NCBI GenBank assembly: GCA_903934745.1
Contig: CAIZOZ010000303.1
Location: 1 to 8,366, forward strand
DNA length: 8,366 nucleotides
Reading direction: 5' to 3'
Origin: an uncultured cyanobacterium
GTDB taxonomy: Bacteria > Cyanobacteriota > Cyanobacteriia > PCC-6307 > Cyanobiaceae
Shown: one piece after another, positions 1 to 5,953 of the stretch
Layout of the letters: each line of letters opens with the position of its first letter
Position numbering within the stretch: position 1 is the stretch's first letter
Notes under the pieces: model-generated
The model's input: only the letters and a program-made list of their open reading frames with translations
Told to the model about the DNA's origin: nothing
The model's database searches: none
Program-made: the position numbers and the translations under genes

Positions 1-498
1 CCCGCAGCGCTCCACCACCGCGCCGCTGCGCTGCACCAGCAGGCTGCGGGGATGGAAGGGCCCGCCGGCCCAGATCCACTCGCGCTTGATCTCCGGATCG
101 AGCACGAAGGCGCTGGTCTGGTCGTCGGCCCGGTAGCCCAGCTCGATCGCATAGGAGAGCGTTTTGCCGGCAAAGCCGAGCCGCAGCCGTGCGCCCTCGC
201 GGCGCAGGTTGCCCTGCACCGGCTGCTCGCCGCAGCGCATCGCTGCGCTGGTGTGCTGCGGCCCGGCCCAGAACAGCGCCGGCAGGCCCCCTTCTGCCGC
301 CAAGGCCGCCACCAGATCACCGCGAGCGGCGGCGGAAATCAAGCCCAGGGAGCGATAGAGGTTGCTCTTGCCGCAGCCATTGGCACCGCAGACCACCGTG
401 AGCCCCGCCAACGGCAGCATCAGCTGCTGCAGGGAGCGGTAGCCGGCCACCGCCAGGTGGGTGAGGGCTGCAGGTTGGCTTGAGCTGTTCGCGGGCAT
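1..498 (-). CDS. AAA family ATPase, COG4637-like (N-terminal part, cut by window edge)
   Basis: The first 166 codons of a gene reading leftwards out of the window, from ATG at 498-496 (protein begins MPANSSSQPAALTHLAVAGY). Residues 12-36 form the usual first strand of RecF/SMC-like ATPases (THLAVAGYRSLQQLMLPLAGLTVV). A Walker A motif GANGCGKSN follows at residues 38-46, then LYRSLGLISAAARGDL and the stretch EGGLPALFWAGPQ. That order (GYRSL, GANG.GKSNLYR, EGG.P...WAGP) is what I know from the predicted ATPases of COG4637, which are about 370-400 residues, so more than half of the protein should lie beyond the left edge, including Walker B and the signature. Members bind and hydrolyse ATP; the cellular role is not established. 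No partner gene is visible: the next gene to the right is in the same direction but about 310 nt away. The family call is firm, the function open. Confidence 0.88.
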   Translation of the reverse strand, partial: MPANSSSQPAALTHLAVAGYRSLQQLMLPLAGLTVVCGANGCGKSNLYRSLGLISAAARGDLVAALAAEGGLPALFWAGPQHTSAAMRCGEQPVQGNLRREGARLRLGFAGKTLSYAIELGYRADDQTSAFVLDPEIKREWIWAGGPFHPRSLLVQRSGAVVERCG

Positions 499-807
499 GA
501 ACTGAACCTTGGTGGGAAGGGAAGCCTTGGCCACTGGGGGCGACAAGTCCGTCAAACACAACAGCTGGAACCGCTGCAAGGGCTTCGCAGAGATGTCATC
601 GATCAGAGCCAAAGATCGCTGTCGTAGATCCACCTTGCTGGGGGAAGAAATCCCAGCAAGTATTCTCATCACACTGCTCTCGCCACTGCATCGCACAGGT
701 CGGTTACAGGATTCAACCTGCCTCCCCCAACCTGCATCTGCAGAATATCTACCGCTCAGCCGAGCGTCCCGCGGCTTGATTCAGTGCTGCACAAGCAGTC
801 CCGATGA
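499..807. other. Intergenic region without a supported gene
   Basis: This 309-nt gap separates the AAA ATPase start from the HpsJ-like stop; both genes read leftwards, so it should hold the ATPase promoter and the end of the HpsJ-like transcript. Open frames run through it (one on the plus strand from 509), but their products have no signal peptide, no recognisable domain and irregular codon use. The only clear structure is the hairpin at 634-660. Confidence 0.6.
634..660. repeat. Strong hairpin, perfect 9-bp stem
   Basis: CTTGCTGGG (634-642) is the exact reverse complement of CCCAGCAAG (652-660), with a possible extra G-T pair and a short purine-rich loop (GAAGAAA). It lies about 150 nt past the stop of the HpsJ-like gene and about 135 nt before the ATPase start. 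Neither strand has a proper T run after the stem, so it is not a standard intrinsic terminator. It could still be a 3'-end stabiliser or factor-dependent terminator for the leftward transcript. Confidence 0.5.
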
Positions 808-1680
808 TCAAGTTGGCGGAACACTCGGATCGTCATCCGTAAGGGACTCGAAGTACTCCTGCTCGGGATAGCTCGAGGATCTGGACGTTCCACGGGAAGA
901 ACGGGCCTTCTGCCACCGCACCCACCAGAGCCACAGGGGATGGAGCAGGGGAAAAGAAAGACAGCCCGTCTTGGCAGACGAGAAGCCGAAGGCAAAGACC
1001 AGCGCCAGCAACAACAGCCGCAGGTTGTTGAGCAGAATCGACTGCAGACTTGCTGGGCTGACGGCCCCAGCCTGGCGGCGGGCGTTGGCGACGGTGCTGC
1101 TCAACAGTTCCTGGGCCTGAGCCCGCTGCGTTTCCAGGGGTGCCGGGCTGAGCAGAAAACTGCCCAGGGCCGGGGCATTGAAACGCTGCACGGTGCCCAG
1201 CAGCTCGTCGCGACTCTGGGAGGAGGCGATCGCCTGGCTCAGGCGCAGCTCCTGCTGGCTGATGGATCGTTGCTGACGCTGGCTGAGCCGCTCCACCTGC
1301 TGATAATCGCGGACCAGGGCCGACAGCAGCAGGGGCACCAGCAACAGATAGCCCAGGGCGGCGACACCACAGAGGCGCGTGATGCGCCGCAACAGTCGCC
1401 GCAGCAGCGCCTCGTCCGGCTCAAGCAGGTGGGCGATCGTCAGGACCACCACGCCGAGCAGGGCATATCCCCCCATGTCGATCAGGGCGGTGGTGAGCGA
1501 CACCTGCCAGAGCGGTTCGAGCAGGCGCGCCGGCAGCAGCCTCAAGATCACCGAGACCAGGAAGATGCCGAACAGGGCCAGAGCGCCCGCCCGCAGCACG
1601 CCGATGCCGAAAGCCTCCGATGAACTCGACGACCCATGGGAGGAACGGGACAAGGATGCGCGCAACCAGAGTGCGGGCAA
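808..1680 (-). CDS. HpsJ-like multi-pass membrane protein
   Basis: A 290-residue membrane protein. Hydrophobic segments lie at about 29-50, 62-86, 102-123 and 218-236. Between the third and fourth is a Gln/Ser/Leu-rich, probably coiled-coil stretch (about 124-200, containing RDYQQVERLSQRQQRSISQQ), followed by a charged, Ser-rich C-terminal tail. Two to three helices, a periplasmic coiled segment and a last helix, with the phrase LLRLLP...EPLWQ, is what I recall of cyanobacterial HpsJ-family proteins, named for hormogonium polysaccharide and often found with cyanoexosortase or PEP-CTERM systems. The divergent neighbour is a PEP-CTERM protein, which supports the link. No exosortase gene is in the window. 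The frame opens at TTG 1680; later TTG codons at 1665 and 1653 are equally possible starts and there is no ATG. A 19-nt repeated motif lies 80 nt upstream. The coding call is strong, the family name moderate. Confidence 0.72.
   Translation of the reverse strand: MPALWLRASLSRSSHGSSSSSEAFGIGVLRAGALALFGIFLVSVILRLLPARLLEPLWQVSLTTALIDMGGYALLGVVVLTIAHLLEPDEALLRRLLRRITRLCGVAALGYLLLVPLLLSALVRDYQQVERLSQRQQRSISQQELRLSQAIASSQSRDELLGTVQRFNAPALGSFLLSPAPLETQRAQAQELLSSTVANARRQAGAVSPASLQSILLNNLRLLLLALVFAFGFSSAKTGCLSFPLLHPLWLWWVRWQKARSSRGTSRSSSYPEQEYFESLTDDDPSVPPT
1226..1233. repeat. HIP1 octamer GCGATCGC
   Basis: The palindrome GCGATCGC, here in the 10-mer GGCGATCGCC (1225-1234), lies inside the HpsJ-like gene. 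HIP1 is strongly over-represented in many cyanobacterial genomes, so one copy is weak support for a cyanobacterial origin and has no known local function. Confidence 0.5.
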
Positions 1681-1759
1681 GTTAGATCACACGTCTGGAG
1701 GGGTGCAGGGGGCCGCATGCTTCATGCAGCAGCCGATCTCGATGCGGCAACGACCGGGC

Positions 1760-1778
1760 TGTCATCAGAACGCAAGTT
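1760..1778 (-). promoter_or_regulatory. Repeated 19-nt motif, copy A (upstream of HpsJ-like gene)
   Basis: On the minus strand this reads AACTTGCGTTCTGATGACA. It differs at one position from copy B (3376-3394) and two from copy C (4986-5004). It lies 80 nt upstream of the HpsJ-like start and points towards it, within the divergent 174-nt gap to the PEP-CTERM gene. A protein-binding site, promoter element or 5'-UTR element are all possible. Confidence 0.5.
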
Positions 1779-1854
1779 ACCTTCGTTTCATCAGCCTGGC
1801 GGCGCTGCTGCTGGCTTCGCGTGGTAAAGTTGCACTACATAGTAGCTTTTTTGC

Positions 1855-2544
1855 GTGCGTACCCGCCTTTTATTCCTTCCCCTTCTAGGAGTTCTGGCCG
1901 CATTGTCTGCTCCTGCTCCAGGAAAGGCGCTCACGACTGTTTGCACGGCTGGGTGGTCAAGTGCTCCAGTGGCCGGTGTTGCGTCGGCACTGCTGACAGG
2001 TGGCGCAACGCCACCTTGTCCATTTTCTGCGGTCACGGCATCTGTCACGGTCGGTACTGGCGCTAATGCCGGGACGATCAATACAGGTGACGCCATCAGC
2101 GGCAGCGCAACTAACAACTTTGGCAGAACATCGGTTACTTCCGTCGATATCGGCGTTCCAGCTAGTGCAACCGAGAATCTTACTTTGACTTTTACACAGG
2201 CCGTCGCAAACCCTTATCTTTTCTTCACTTACCTCGATTCAGGCGATTCTTTCACTTTTTCCCAGCCGTTTGTCTTGGCCCAGGCCAATAACGCCTCTAG
2301 GACTGGCTCGGCCGTGACGGGGACGGGTGGCACTAATAGCAGCAATGACGGCTTTGTTGTGCAAATGCTTGGTACCTACTCAACTGTCAATTTTGCCTAT
2401 AACAATACTAGGGTTTCTGCCGTCCAAAGTGTGGCTTTCACTGCGGGTGTGGTCGAAACACCAGGACCTCTCCCCCTGATGGGTGCCGGTGTGGCCTTCG
2501 GCTTCAGCCGCCGCTTGCGTCGCCGCATCAAGGCCAGGGATTGA
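1855..2544 (+). CDS. Secreted PEP-CTERM sorting-domain protein
   Basis: A 229-residue exported protein with both sorting signals. The N-terminus (MRTRLLFLPLLGVLAALSAP, cleavage probably near residues 22-26) is a signal peptide. The C-terminus has the tripartite PEP-CTERM signal: ETPGPLPLMG at 201-210, a short hydrophobic segment at about 206-217, and a basic tail RRLRRRIKAR at 219-228. In this family an exosortase in the inner membrane cuts near the PEP-like motif and releases or anchors the protein at the surface. The body (30-200) is rich in Ser, Thr, Gly, Ala and Asn, with alternating polar and hydrophobic residues and phrases such as ENLTLTFTQAVANPYLFFTY, suggesting a beta-sandwich; I recognise no named domain. 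GTG 1855 is the only upstream in-frame start (a stop lies at 1843). Codon use is visibly more AT-rich than in flanking genes, hinting at transfer or relaxed selection. It is divergent from the HpsJ-like gene. Confidence 0.87.
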   Translation: MRTRLLFLPLLGVLAALSAPAPGKALTTVCTAGWSSAPVAGVASALLTGGATPPCPFSAVTASVTVGTGANAGTINTGDAISGSATNNFGRTSVTSVDIGVPASATENLTLTFTQAVANPYLFFTYLDSGDSFTFSQPFVLAQANNASRTGSAVTGTGGTNSSNDGFVVQMLGTYSTVNFAYNNTRVSAVQSVAFTAGVVETPGPLPLMGAGVAFGFSRRLRRRIKARD

Positions 2545-2613
2545 TCCTGGTAAGGAACTGCAGGGGACCAATCGCCCAGCCCTCTGACCTATCACCAGCA
2601 GAGCCTGCCCCCC

Positions 2614-3186
2614 TCAGAACTTGAGCACGCTGGCGGGCCGCATAATCCAACTGGCCTCGCCGGCCTTGAGCTTGTAGCAGATCTGGCGTTCGCCACCGGT
2701 GGCCTTGGCGTTGCTGTCACCCGGTTTGTAGATCGGGAAGCGCCGCACCAGGCAGCCCTCCACCACGCTGAACTGGTCGTGGCCCTGGTAACCCTTGGCT
2801 GTGGCACCCGAGAGTTCCTGCAGGGTGATCGGCGAGAGTTCGCTGCCCTTCATCACGGCATAAGCCACCAGTTCGCCGTAGCTGCCGCTGCCGGCCCCCT
2901 GCACGAACACATAGATCTCCGGCAGACCGTTGCCGTTGAGATCGGCCACCTGGGCGCCGACCACCTGGCCATCGACGCTCTGGCGGATCGGCTTGATCGG
3001 CGGTTTGGCGCCGCTGGTGGTGATCGTCAGCTGCTGCTGGGAGCCCTCGCCGCTGCTCTGCACGTGGAAGCTGATGCCTTGCAGCTTGAGGGTCCTGTTG
3101 AAGGCGGCACCGGCCCAGGCGCCGCCGGGGAGGGCGGTGGCCAGGAGCAGGGCCGCGGCGGTGACCTGGGGGACGAGGCGCTTCAA
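2614..3186 (-). CDS. PliI family inhibitor of I-type lysozyme
   Basis: A 190-residue periplasmic protein, convergent with the PEP-CTERM gene. The signal peptide is MKRLVPQVTAAALLLATALPGGAWA, with cleavage about residue 25. The mature part carries the hallmarks I know from PliI proteins: VADLNGNGLPEIYVFVQGAG (80-99), the SGSYGELVAYAV loop (100-111), KGYQGHDQFSVVEG (131-144), LVRRFPIYKPGDSNAKATGG (147-165) and RQICYKL (168-174). In characterised PliI proteins a Ser/Tyr loop matching S100-Y103 enters the lysozyme active site; they protect the wall from invertebrate-type lysozyme. The DLNGNGLPE segment also looks like a calcium loop. The frame opens at TTG 3186, which places the signal peptide exactly at the N-terminus; no ATG is in frame upstream. 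C145 and C170 could form a disulfide. Partner lysozymes are not encoded here; a role against eukaryotic grazers or foreign muramidases is inference. Confidence 0.9.
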   Translation of the reverse strand: MKRLVPQVTAAALLLATALPGGAWAGAAFNRTLKLQGISFHVQSSGEGSQQQLTITTSGAKPPIKPIRQSVDGQVVGAQVADLNGNGLPEIYVFVQGAGSGSYGELVAYAVMKGSELSPITLQELSGATAKGYQGHDQFSVVEGCLVRRFPIYKPGDSNAKATGGERQICYKLKAGEASWIMRPASVLKF

Positions 3187-3600
3187 GGGATGTCGAGATG
3201 ACTGGTGGGAACCTTCATCAGCATGGTGGCAACCGCGTTGCTGAGAACATCTGAAATGGTCTGAAGCCGTTGGGTTTCTTATCCGCTTTCCGTTGGATCA
3301 GGCCCTTCCCATTTGCGCCATGGTTTCCGCCCAATCACCACCTTCAGCCTTCAGCCGCTGTCGGCATATTCAGCCAACTTGCGTTCTGGTGACATCCACC
3401 ATTCAAGGCTTGGCGTTGAAACCGTCGGAGCATGTTTCCCGCCTCCGACACAGGGGCGCCGGAGTGCTCGCTGGCCCTTTTCGTTCCCACCGCCGGGGCT
3501 CCAGAGTCTCAGGGAGAACCGACAACACCATTCGGCCTTGCCCCCTTCCCCCGCCCAGTCCCCACGTCAGGATCCGCTACAAGGATCTGGACTGGTCACC
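3187..3600. other. Intergenic region between divergent PliI and AraC genes
   Basis: This 414-nt gap is the divergent control region of the PliI and AraC genes. The AraC reading frame stays open back to TTG 3313, but the peptide from 3313 to 3600 is Pro/Arg/Ser-rich and resembles no family, so I treat it as untranslated leader. It contains copy B of the 19-nt motif (3376-3394). I see no credible sigma70 hexamers. Confidence 0.55.
3376..3394 (+). promoter_or_regulatory. Repeated 19-nt motif, copy B (upstream of AraC gene)
   Basis: AACTTGCGTTCTGGTGACA, on the coding strand of the AraC-family gene and ending 206 nt before its proposed start at 3601. It differs from copy C (4986-5004) at a single position, and the match to C extends one base to the left (C before AACTT). 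The site is in the region where an autoregulatory operator of the AraC protein could lie, but nothing proves binding. Confidence 0.5.
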
Positions 3601-4524
3601 GTGCTGCAGACCGAGGACTTCGGTTGCTGGGAGGCCGCCGTATCCACCACCCTGGGGCACCACCGCAGTGACCTCCTCACCCCTGCCAGCCCGTTCCGGG
3701 CCCACTTCCGCATCGGCCAGCTGGGGGCGTTCACGGTGCTGCATGTGCAGGGAAGCGGGCGCCTGCGGCTGATCCGGGAGCAGCGGGAGCAGAGCGTGCT
3801 GTGGCTACCGCTGCGGGGCATCACGGCGGAACGCATCAACGGCCAGAGCTGGCTGGCCGAGCCCGGCACCGGCCTGCTGTTTCAGCCCGGCGATGCGATG
3901 GAGGGAGAAACCAGCGAAACGATGGAGGGCCTCTCGATCCTGATTCCCCCCGGCCTGCATCAACGGCCCTCACACCCGGGGTCCCCCCTGCTGGCGTCGG
4001 GGCCCTTGCACCAGCGCGTCCTGGCCGGAGCGCGAGCCCTGGCGGCCGCCGCCGCGCTCCAACCTGCCGGGGCCGAGCACGCGGCCGATCAACTTGCAGA
4101 GGCTCTCCGGGAATGGACGGCGTGGCAGGAACAGCCCCGCCGGGAGCGCATCACCGCCCGCCGCCGCCGCGACACAGTGGCAGCGGCGCGGCAGTGGATG
4201 GCGGCCCGGCTAAAGGAGCGCTTCTCGATCCAGGACCTGAGCCTGGCGGTGGCGGTGTCTGCGCGGCAGTTGCAGTACAGCTTTCTTGAGGAGATCGGCC
4301 GCTCGCCGCTGACGGAAGCCAAGCGTCTGCGCCTGCAGCGCCTGCGGATGCTGTTGATCGATCCCAGCCAGGATCACCGCCGTGTGATGGAGCTGATGGC
4401 GGCGGCGGGCCTGATCGCTTCGGGGGTCACCTCCGCCGATTACCGCCACTGGTGCGGTGAGAGCCCGAGCCAGACTCGGCTGCGTCGTCTTGGTCGCGAG
4501 TCCGACCCCGCCGATGAAGCGTGA
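3601..4524 (+). CDS. AraC family transcriptional regulator
   Basis: A 307-residue DNA-binding regulator if read from GTG 3601. The N-terminal half (LQTEDFGCWEAAVSTTLGHH, then a beta-rich stretch to about residue 120 with LLFQPGDAMEGE) matches the AraC-binding-like effector domain. The C-terminal third is the AraC DNA-binding domain: first helix-turn-helix about 208-252 (FSIQDLSLAVAVSARQLQYS, then RSPLTEAKRLRLQRLRMLL), second about 259-296 ending YRHWCGESPSQTRLRR. The second helix-turn-helix is degenerate next to the usual GF.....F.R.F....G.SP.. pattern, though GESPS..R is kept. The frame is open back to 3313, but family proteins start near MLQTEDF, so GTG 3601 is preferred; no good ribosome site decides this. 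The gene overlaps the next one by 11 nt (ATGAAGCGTGA), so the two are probably cotranscribed. The effector is unknown. Confidence 0.87.
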   Translation: MLQTEDFGCWEAAVSTTLGHHRSDLLTPASPFRAHFRIGQLGAFTVLHVQGSGRLRLIREQREQSVLWLPLRGITAERINGQSWLAEPGTGLLFQPGDAMEGETSETMEGLSILIPPGLHQRPSHPGSPLLASGPLHQRVLAGARALAAAAALQPAGAEHAADQLAEALREWTAWQEQPRRERITARRRRDTVAAARQWMAARLKERFSIQDLSLAVAVSARQLQYSFLEEIGRSPLTEAKRLRLQRLRMLLIDPSQDHRRVMELMAAAGLIASGVTSADYRHWCGESPSQTRLRRLGRESDPADEA

Positions 4525-4888
4525 ACAGCTCTGGTTGAGCGTGCACCTGGCGGTGGGGCTGGCCTGGATCGCCCTGCTGGCCAGCCGGGCACCCACCGGC
4601 CCAGGCCACGGCGCCACCGGCTCCCAGGTGGCTGTGATGCTGCTGCTGGCCGGCTGGCTGCCCTCGCTGGCCCTGGCCGCCTGGCAGGTGAAGCATCGCC
4701 GCTGGCGGTCCCTGATTGGCAGTGATCTGCTCGGAGCCGGTGTCCTGGTGCTGCTGGCCTGTACCGCCTACCTGCCGCTGTTCTTTTTCAATGTGGCCTG
4801 GTTCCTGCCGTTGGCGCTGCTGCCACGGGGTTTGTTGAGTGAGCTGCTGGTGCACTTCCTGCCCCCCAGAAGGAACGCCGGCCGGTAG
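4514..4888 (+). CDS. Small hypothetical membrane protein, three to four helices
   Basis: A 124-residue hydrophobic protein beginning MKREQLWLSVHLAVGLAWIA. Hydrophobic segments lie at about 7-24, 38-58, 72-92 and 93-112, with a short basic loop KHRRWR at 60-65 and a basic tail PPRRNAGR, giving a likely three- or four-pass inner-membrane protein. I do not recognise the family. ATG 4514 overlaps the end of the AraC gene by 11 nt; the frame also opens earlier at GTG 4457, but that extension (Arg-rich, then TPPMKREQ) is unlikely to be translated because it would run 68 nt inside the AraC gene. Translational coupling to the regulator suggests it is a target of, or sensor for, the same signal, which is inference. 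About 386 nt without a gene follow its stop. Confidence 0.72.
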   Translation: MKREQLWLSVHLAVGLAWIALLASRAPTGPGHGATGSQVAVMLLLAGWLPSLALAAWQVKHRRWRSLIGSDLLGAGVLVLLACTAYLPLFFFNVAWFLPLALLPRGLLSELLVHFLPPRRNAGR

Positions 4889-4985
4889 GCGCAACAGTCC
4901 AACCACGGAGCAGAACCAAATCGATTCGCTTCGTTGAGTGAAAATCAGGTGGTTTCTCTCAACAGAATTGTTAACGTTCCTGTAC

Positions 4986-5004
4986 AACTTACGTTCTGGT
5001 GACA
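4986..5004 (+). promoter_or_regulatory. Repeated 19-nt motif, copy C (upstream of tandem-module gene)
   Basis: AACTTACGTTCTGGTGACA, on the coding strand of the next gene and 270 nt before its ATG at 5275. It differs from copy B at one position (A for G at position 6). A near-echo, TTAACGTTCCTGTAC, lies just upstream (about 4971-4985), so this copy may be part of a larger binding region. Confidence 0.5.
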
Positions 5005-5035
5005 CGCAGTGATGGGCGGTTCATGGATCTTTTCG

Positions 5036-5048
5036 GTTGACCGTCAAC
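5036..5048. promoter_or_regulatory. Operator-like palindrome GTTGACCGTCAAC
   Basis: GTTGAC and GTCAAC are perfect inverted repeats around a single C. The site lies 226 nt upstream of the 5275 gene and 32 nt after copy C of the 19-nt motif. Short symmetric sites of this kind are typical of dimeric repressors, but a 13-nt palindrome can also arise by chance. Confidence 0.3.
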
Positions 5049-5274
5049 AGGTGAGTCCATAGCCGCAGCAACGGTTTGCAGCGCTGTCTTCGGATCGACT
5101 GTTTATTGGGCGGCAGAACGAGCGGGGCAGCCTGGATGAATGGTCTTGTCGACAGGATGGGTGCGCCTAGAAAGCCCAAGGGTATTCTCTGCTACAAAGG
5201 CGAAACCGACTTCCATTGGGTTTTCGGGTCTTGCCCCTGAGCCTTGCAGCTCTCCTCTTTCTTCTTACCTATCC

Positions 5275-5757
5275 ATGCGCTTCCTGTTCAGCCTTGCCGC
5301 CAGTTCCACCCTTCTGCTCAGTGGTATTCCCCTGATTGGCATTCAGCCCGCTGCCGCCGCACCGGTTCAGTGCCCCGATACCTGGACGGGGAACAAATGT
5401 GAGTATTACAAAGATGGCTACAAAGCCGGTAAAACTGATCGCAAGGCCGGCATTAGTATGGCCTATGAGCGCCATAATGGCGCTTTTGATACGGCCAATG
5501 CTTCCTACTTCCAGGCTGGCTACGAATCCGGCTGGGAGTCCGTCAAGTTGTCCCAACAGTCTTCACAGTCTTCCGTCAAGTGCCCGGATACCTGGACAGG
5601 GGGCAAATGTGACTATTACAAAGATGGCTACAAGGCTGGCCGCGCTGATCGCAAGGCTGGACTGAGCATGGCCTATGAGCGCCATGATGGAGCCTACGAT
5701 ACGCAGAACGCTTCATATTATCAAGCTGGCTACGAAGAAGGCTGGGGCTCCAAATAG
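5275..5757 (+). CDS. Secreted protein of two tandem 57-residue Cys/Tyr/Gly modules
   Basis: A 160-residue exported protein. Residues 1-29 (MRFLFSLAASSTLLLSGIPL, then IGIQPAAAA) form a signal peptide, which fixes the start at ATG 5275. The mature protein is two copies of one module: residues 33-89 and 103-159, identical at 46 of 57 positions, joined by a linker KLSQQSSQSS. Each begins CPDTWTG.KC, so there are two cysteines nine residues apart that could pair, then YYKDGYKAG..DRKAG, a conserved SMAYERH.GA.DT.NASY, and finally .QAGYE.GW. The regular GY..G..D..AG spacing suggests short helices packed by glycines. I do not recognise the family. The DNA of the two modules is also closely similar, with several unbroken identical stretches, so the duplication is fairly recent. 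Base composition is more AT-rich than the AraC gene. A long leader upstream holds copy C of the 19-nt motif, and a hairpin follows the stop. Confidence 0.82.
   Translation: MRFLFSLAASSTLLLSGIPLIGIQPAAAAPVQCPDTWTGNKCEYYKDGYKAGKTDRKAGISMAYERHNGAFDTANASYFQAGYESGWESVKLSQQSSQSSVKCPDTWTGGKCDYYKDGYKAGRADRKAGLSMAYERHDGAYDTQNASYYQAGYEEGWGSK
5371..5541 (+). repeat. Tandem module 1 of the 5275-5757 gene
   Basis: Codes for residues 33-89. It matches 5581-5751 at a period of 210 nt (70 codons), with no internal indel. The 39-nt linker between modules (5542-5580) has no counterpart in the first part of the mature protein. Confidence 0.8.
5581..5751 (+). repeat. Tandem module 2 of the 5275-5757 gene
   Basis: Codes for residues 103-159. 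The protein ends one residue (Lys) after the module. Differences from module 1 are mostly conservative: E/D, K/R, I/L, F/Y twice and N/D, which points to purifying selection on both copies. Confidence 0.8.
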
Positions 5758-5770
5758 GTCTGCAGATCAT

Positions 5771-5809
5771 CTTGACTAGGACAGGTCTTGCCTGCCTGTA
5801 TTGATCAAG
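5771..5809. terminator. Imperfect hairpin just after the tandem-module gene
   Basis: Fourteen nucleotides past the stop at 5757, CTTGACTAGGACAGG (5771-5785) faces CCTGTATTGATCAAG (5795-5809). The outer five and inner five base pairs are perfect (CTTGA/TCAAG and ACAGG/CCTGT), with mismatches between. No T run follows, so it is a weak terminator candidate or a transcript-stabilising 3' hairpin. Confidence 0.35.
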
Positions 5810-5818
5810 GTGATACCC

Positions 5819-5848
5819 GATCGTCAGATCACTGTTGGTCTGACGATC
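5819..5848. repeat. Perfect 10-bp inverted repeat
   Basis: GATCGTCAGA (5819-5828) and TCTGACGATC (5839-5848) are exact reverse complements around a 10-nt loop. The site lies between the tandem-module gene and the 5954 gene, about 105 nt before the latter's start. It has no T tract. It could be an operator, the second half of a composite terminator with the hairpin at 5771-5809, or a leader hairpin for the following pair of genes. Confidence 0.5.
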
Positions 5849-5953
5849 TGCGACAAAGCGGGGAAGCAGCTCCCGCTCCGATTCCCGCGCTGGCCAGCAC
5901 CACGCTCAAGGACAGCCAAAAGAACGGCTCGTGCAGTACGCCCTAAATACGCC

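Larger units (their letters stand above)
4889..5274. other. Long leader region upstream of the tandem-module gene
   Basis: This 386-nt region holds no supported gene. The downstream frame opens at GTG 5140, but the added residues do not look like protein and would bury the signal peptide. It contains copy C of the 19-nt motif (4986-5004) and a 6-1-6 palindrome (5036-5048), so it is probably the control region of the 5275 gene. It is more AT-rich than the neighbouring coding DNA, especially 4915-4990. Confidence 0.55.

Noticed and set aside
509..871. Plus-strand frame of 120 codons in the 499-807 gap
   Set aside because: No domain, no signal peptide, irregular codon use, crosses a hairpin and the end of the HpsJ-like gene.
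940..1623. Long plus-strand open frame (227 codons) opposite the HpsJ-like gene
   Set aside because: Its product is Gln/Arg/Gly-rich without hydrophobic pattern, as expected from the antisense of a Leu-rich GC-rich gene; the minus frame has clear membrane helices.
1821..1860. Possible promoter or small hairpin CTACATAGTAG plus T run before the PEP-CTERM gene
   Set aside because: Stem of only four pairs, and no convincing -35/-10 pair with correct spacing; not strong enough to list as a feature.
2779..3201. Plus-strand open frame (140 codons) across the PliI gene
   Set aside because: The opposite strand encodes a clear PliI protein with signal peptide; this frame has no recognisable features.
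3313..3600. N-terminal extension of the AraC regulator to TTG 3313
   Set aside because: The added 96 residues are Pro/Arg/Ser-rich, include the 19-nt motif and match no part of AraC proteins; the family-like start is at 3601.
4427..5005. Minus-strand open frame (192 codons) opposite the small membrane gene
   Set aside because: Gln/Gly/His-rich low-complexity product, an antisense shadow of the hydrophobic plus-strand protein and AraC end.
5140..5274. Upstream extension of the tandem-module protein to GTG 5140
   Set aside because: It would place 45 residues before a clear signal peptide and has no protein-like character.
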